Origin: Myxocyprinus asiaticus
Lineage: Eukaryota; Chordata; Actinopteri; Cypriniformes; Catostomidae
Assembly (NCBI RefSeq): GCF_019703515.2
Contig: NC_059346.1
Location: 15,159,001-15,223,000 of the forward strand
Length of the DNA stretch: 64,000 nt
Direction: 5' to 3'
The notes below the pieces were generated by a model. It was not told the DNA's origin and searched no databases. It was given only the letters and a program-made list of their open reading frames with translations. Made by a program: the position numbers and the translations under genes. Each line of letters starts with the position of its first letter. Position 1 is the first letter of the stretch. Below are positions 61,360 through 64,000 of the stretch, in pieces.

Positions 61360-62030
61360 TATAACCGTGTGTAATTTAACATAAGTTTTGAGAAGGCTGT
61401 TTAGGCTATTTACTGTGTTCACATTGCATCATCTCTTGTAAAACATAATCTAACATTTACTTTCCTAATCTGTCATGTATGATCGACCATCTATATGGCA
61501 AAGAAGAAATGCTTTAGAAATTATGGTTTCGAGGTCAGGACGTGAGTGAAGTCGCATACATGCAATGGAACACAGAACGCCGTAACCGCACCTGATGCTT
61601 CAAGTCCCTATTAAGAATGACACAACATTCTTTTTTGCTTTATGTAATGTCATGTAAGTGTGAGCCTGCATACCCTTAATAATGCGTTTTGTCATTGCTT
61701 TGTATAAATTAGGTTCCCTCAAAAAGTATAATGTATAAACATACATACGCACCACATCTCTGCGCATGAGCGCAAGGTATTTTAGAATACGACTGAGAAA
61801 GTAGTCGGATTAAAATATTTACATGGCTAATATTTTTATTTTAATCTGATTATTTTTGGTGTACAACACCCCCTTCAATCGGATGGAGATTTCATTCGGA
61901 TCCAGCTCAATCGGATCATTTTTGTGTTTACATGAAGGCATTTCAGTCCAACTGAGCTATCAGTCGGATGCTAAACGGATTATTTGGTTGCATGTAAACG
62001 TGGTTAGTGACTCATCTGTAAATGAGGACA

Positions 62031-62122
62031 TTAATTTCTAGCATCTGCAAACATCTTCTTTTCATCCTTCTGTTTAAGTCTGTAGTCTGCTAACGCAGCC
62101 TTGATGGCGTCCTCTGCAAGCA
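62031..62122 (-). CDS. iscu: iscu exon 5 and stop
   Basis: It completes Met136 and encodes [17 protein letters not shown], then a short tail and TAA. The acceptor is preceded by a run of T on the coding strand. Confidence 0.93.
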
Positions 62123-63534
62123 CTAATGGAAAAAAAAAAATCAGATCATGAAATCAGAACCTTTGAGTTGCACTGTTACATTGTCCATTAAATGCTACAT
62201 ATGCATTTTATGATGGTGTAAATGTATTTGCAATTTAAAAGAGATATTTTTTACACTTACTAGAACAATGTAGTTTGACTGGTGGAAGACAAAGTTCTTT
62301 GGCAATCTCTGTGTTTTTTATTTTAAGGGCTTCATCAATCTGTACAAGGAAAACAAAACAAAATGTGGGCAGTGAAATTTGGGCGAAACATATATAATAC
62401 CTACAGACAATATGATCACTCTGTGAATATGTATGGTGATGAGTCATGATGACACACCGATTTCCCCTTCACCCACTCTGTGGCCAGAGAGCTGGAGGCA
62501 ATGGCTGATCCACACCCAAATGTTTTGAATCGGGCATCAACTATCTTTCCATTCTCATCCACTTGAATCTGTCAAACAGATTTACGGCAAAATGTGAATG
62601 AGATAATCAATTAGTCCTGCATACAGATTTACTGAAATTCAACAACAAAAAATCTTACCTGCAGTTTCATTACATCTCCACATGCAGGTGCACCTACCAG
62701 ACCAGTGCCCACATTCTTGGCATTCTTGTCCAGGGAACCAACATTTCGGGGGTTTTCATAGTGGTCCACCACCTTTAGAGAAAAGTAAATAATACATTGA
62801 AAAGTGCATTACAAATGTGACATGTATATACTGTATGGAACACATGAAACAGACCAGACCTTGATTAATATTTACCATTCCCAGACATTTATGAAAAGGG
62901 CTGGTGAGGATGACAATAATACCCCAAACAGAAATGTGCCCTTGATAAATAAAACTTCCCTGGAGACCAGCAAAGCAACCACACCAAGATTAAAGCTGCA
63001 TAATCAATAATTATTATGGTAAAACAAACAAATGTTTGCGTAGTTACAAAACTAACAGCAGCCTTTATTTTATTTTATAAATGTTTATTTGCCTGTGACA
63101 CAATAGAGGAACTGAACATCAGTCATGAGTTTGTCGGACAGTTACACAAGTGGATATAAAACTACATAGCCTTAGAGTAAATATGTCAATGTCCTATTAA
63201 TTAAGCGAAAATACATAAACCTAATTATGTAGCTGGTTTCTGTAAGCAAACAGACTGCAGGGAATGCAGAAAATAAAGTATGACCTACCCAAAGTTAGGC
63301 TGGTTTGTTTACATGTGCAGTTGTTATATAACGTTAGCATAGCTAGCAACCACGCTGAAAATAAGTTGTCCACCACATAAGTTGGTGTCAACTATTTAAT
63401 TAATTATAGATTAAGTGTCATGCGACACCTACCTTTTTGTGATAAGAGCAGGCGGATCTGAGCTCTGGCAATGACAATGTTCTGTTGAAAAGTACAGAAG
63501 ATGCACAGCGCTTGGCTGCCGTTGTTAACGCCAT
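62031..63534 (-). CDS. iscu: Iron-sulfur cluster assembly scaffold ISCU, five exons
   Basis: Spliced on the minus strand: 63433-63534, 62659-62772, 62458-62568, 62261-62339, 62031-62122, totalling 498 nt and 165 aa (human 167). All introns are GT-AG. The N-terminus ([18 protein letters not shown]) is an Arg/Ser-rich mitochondrial presequence; the mature part starts near [14 protein letters not shown]. The cluster ligands are all present: Cys65 and Asp67 in PACGDVM, Cys91 in [12 protein letters not shown], and Cys134 in KLHCS, plus the chaperone-binding LPPVK at 127-131. Met136, a residue tied to frataxin dependence in the eukaryotic family, is split across the exon 4/5 junction. ISCU receives sulfur from NFS1-ISD11 and iron/electron input with frataxin and ferredoxin to build 2Fe-2S clusters in the matrix. 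The tail (KKMFADARN) differs from mammals. It is convergent with the plus-strand LRR gene. Confidence 0.96.
62261..62339 (-). CDS. iscu: iscu exon 4
   Basis: 26 codons plus one base. It contains [15 protein letters not shown], with the HSC20/HSPA9-recognised LPPVK and ligand Cys134. Donor gtaagt. Confidence 0.95.
62458..62568 (-). CDS. iscu: iscu exon 3
   Basis: 37 codons, phase 0. It contains [16 protein letters not shown] with ligand Cys91, and TEWVKGKS. Confidence 0.95.
62659..62772 (-). CDS. iscu: iscu exon 2
   Basis: 38 codons, phase 0 at both ends. It holds the [15 protein letters not shown] block and the first cluster ligands, Cys65 and Asp67 (CGD). Confidence 0.95.
63433..63534 (-). 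CDS. iscu: iscu exon 1 (start and presequence)
   Basis: 34 codons from the ATG to KK, phase 0, donor gtaggt. It encodes the mitochondrial targeting sequence and the start of the mature protein. Confidence 0.94.
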
Positions 63535-63727
63535 GATGACTGTGAACGGACTCCTGCTACTGGGGCTTTTTTTTTTTTTTTTTGCGGTTGGCATTCAACA
63601 AAAGGTGTATTACCGCAACTAACTGGTAAGGAGTATGAGTCGGGATCAACTAATTCTTCTTATACAGTTTTGACCTAAATTATATTCTCTTACTTAATTC
63701 TTTCGTTTTAAAATTTTTTATTAAAAA
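63535..63727. other. iscu 5' flank
   Basis: Short upstream region of iscu with an 18-20 base T tract at about 63566-63584; no clear core promoter motif was recognised. The promoter must act within a few hundred bases of the LINE relic at the window edge. Confidence 0.45.
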
Positions 63728-64000
63728 TTAAAAACAAACTTCCCGTGAATTTCTTCTGAAAATGTTCGTCAACTCACAGTGCATCTTACTTTTCTTAATT
63801 TTAGAAATCAATGTCTTTCTTTCATTGCAATATTCGGGACAGATCATCATTACATGCTCTACAGTTTTTTCCTGATTGCAAAATTCACATTTACCTGTAT
63901 CATGTTTCCCTATTCTGTGCAATGTATTATTAAGTGCTGTATGTCCAAACCTAAGTCTAGTGATTCCGGTAAACGCTTTTTGGGGAATTCCTTCTCCGAT
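63728..64000 (-). mobile_element. C-terminal end of a LINE ORF2 (partial, runs off the window)
   Basis: The minus-strand frame is open from the window edge: TRLRFGHTALNNTLHRIG, then CEFCNQEKTVEHVMMICPEY, a Cys-x2-Cys...His...Cys knuckle with the RLRxGH...L motif found after the RT/RNase H region in many non-LTR retrotransposons. It ends at a stop near 63728. Confidence 0.7.

Larger units (their letters stand above)
59031..62009. mobile_element. Possible DNA element (GTTTACATGCA termini) hosting a Tc1 insertion
   Basis: Left GGCTATGTTTACATGCACTC and right TTGCATGTAAACGTGGTTAG are inverted repeats nearly 3 kb apart, 1.6 kb of which is the Tc1 copy. A plus-strand frame at 58998-59465 overlaps its left part but has no recognised domain. 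Confidence 0.45.
56004..62030. other. Spacer between the LRR gene and iscu
   Basis: Transposon-rich: a hAT-like left end (TAGGGCTGG) at 56239, a palindrome at 56838-57031, an L1 ORF1 fragment at 57830-58650, and a host element at 59031-62009 that carries a Sleeping Beauty-like copy. No gene is supported. Confidence 0.75.

Overview
The window is vertebrate nuclear DNA, almost certainly from a ray-finned fish and most likely a cypriniform. The evidence is multi-exon genes with GT-AG introns, an AT-rich background, several Tc1/mariner (Sleeping Beauty-like), hAT and PIF/Harbinger relics, TTAA-flanked foldback MITEs with a GTTCACCCAAAAATG terminus that are typical of cyprinids, and a tRNA-derived SINE. 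Species identification is inference.

Five protein-coding genes are supported. (1) coro1c on the plus strand: ten coding exons from 4264 to 41164 that splice to exactly 474 codons; the upstream exon(s) are not seen. (2) selplg (P-selectin glycoprotein ligand 1), plus strand, one coding exon at 44968-45915. (3) tmem119, plus strand, 50771-51466. (4) An unnamed single-pass membrane protein with leucine-rich repeats, plus strand, 54534-56003. (5) iscu, the mitochondrial Fe-S scaffold, minus strand, five exons from 63534 down to 62031 (165 aa). From memory, coro1c, selplg, tmem119 and iscu are also neighbours on human 12q23-24, so this is an old vertebrate synteny block. The genes share location, not a pathway: coronin 1C acts on the actin cortex, PSGL-1 and TMEM119 are surface proteins, and ISCU builds Fe-S clusters in mitochondria. 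The LRR gene is the least understood of the five.

Layout. 1-4261 is upstream or 5' intron sequence full of repeats. 4264-41164 is coro1c, whose introns of 20.3 kb and 7.8 kb are mostly transposon relics. 41165-44961 is 3' UTR plus spacer. 44962-52900 holds selplg and tmem119 with their 3' UTRs. 52900-54533 is spacer. 54534-56003 is the LRR gene. 56004-62030 is a transposon-rich spacer with a Sleeping Beauty-like copy and an L1-type ORF1 fragment. 62031-63534 is iscu. The right edge carries the end of another LINE.

Several insertions have target-site duplications that can be read directly: hAT elements with 8-bp duplications at 13637-14611, 22827-23840 and 35427-37869; a Harbinger element with TAA duplications at 27755-28769; Tc1 elements with TA; and MITEs with TTAA. 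Some are nested two or three deep. I found no operon, CRISPR array, phage or other prokaryotic system, and nothing that qualifies as a new biological system. The best leads are the unnamed LRR receptor-like gene, the divergent fish PSGL-1 N-terminus, an intact DNA-binding-only ORF in a Tc1-like deletion derivative, and the nested transposon histories.
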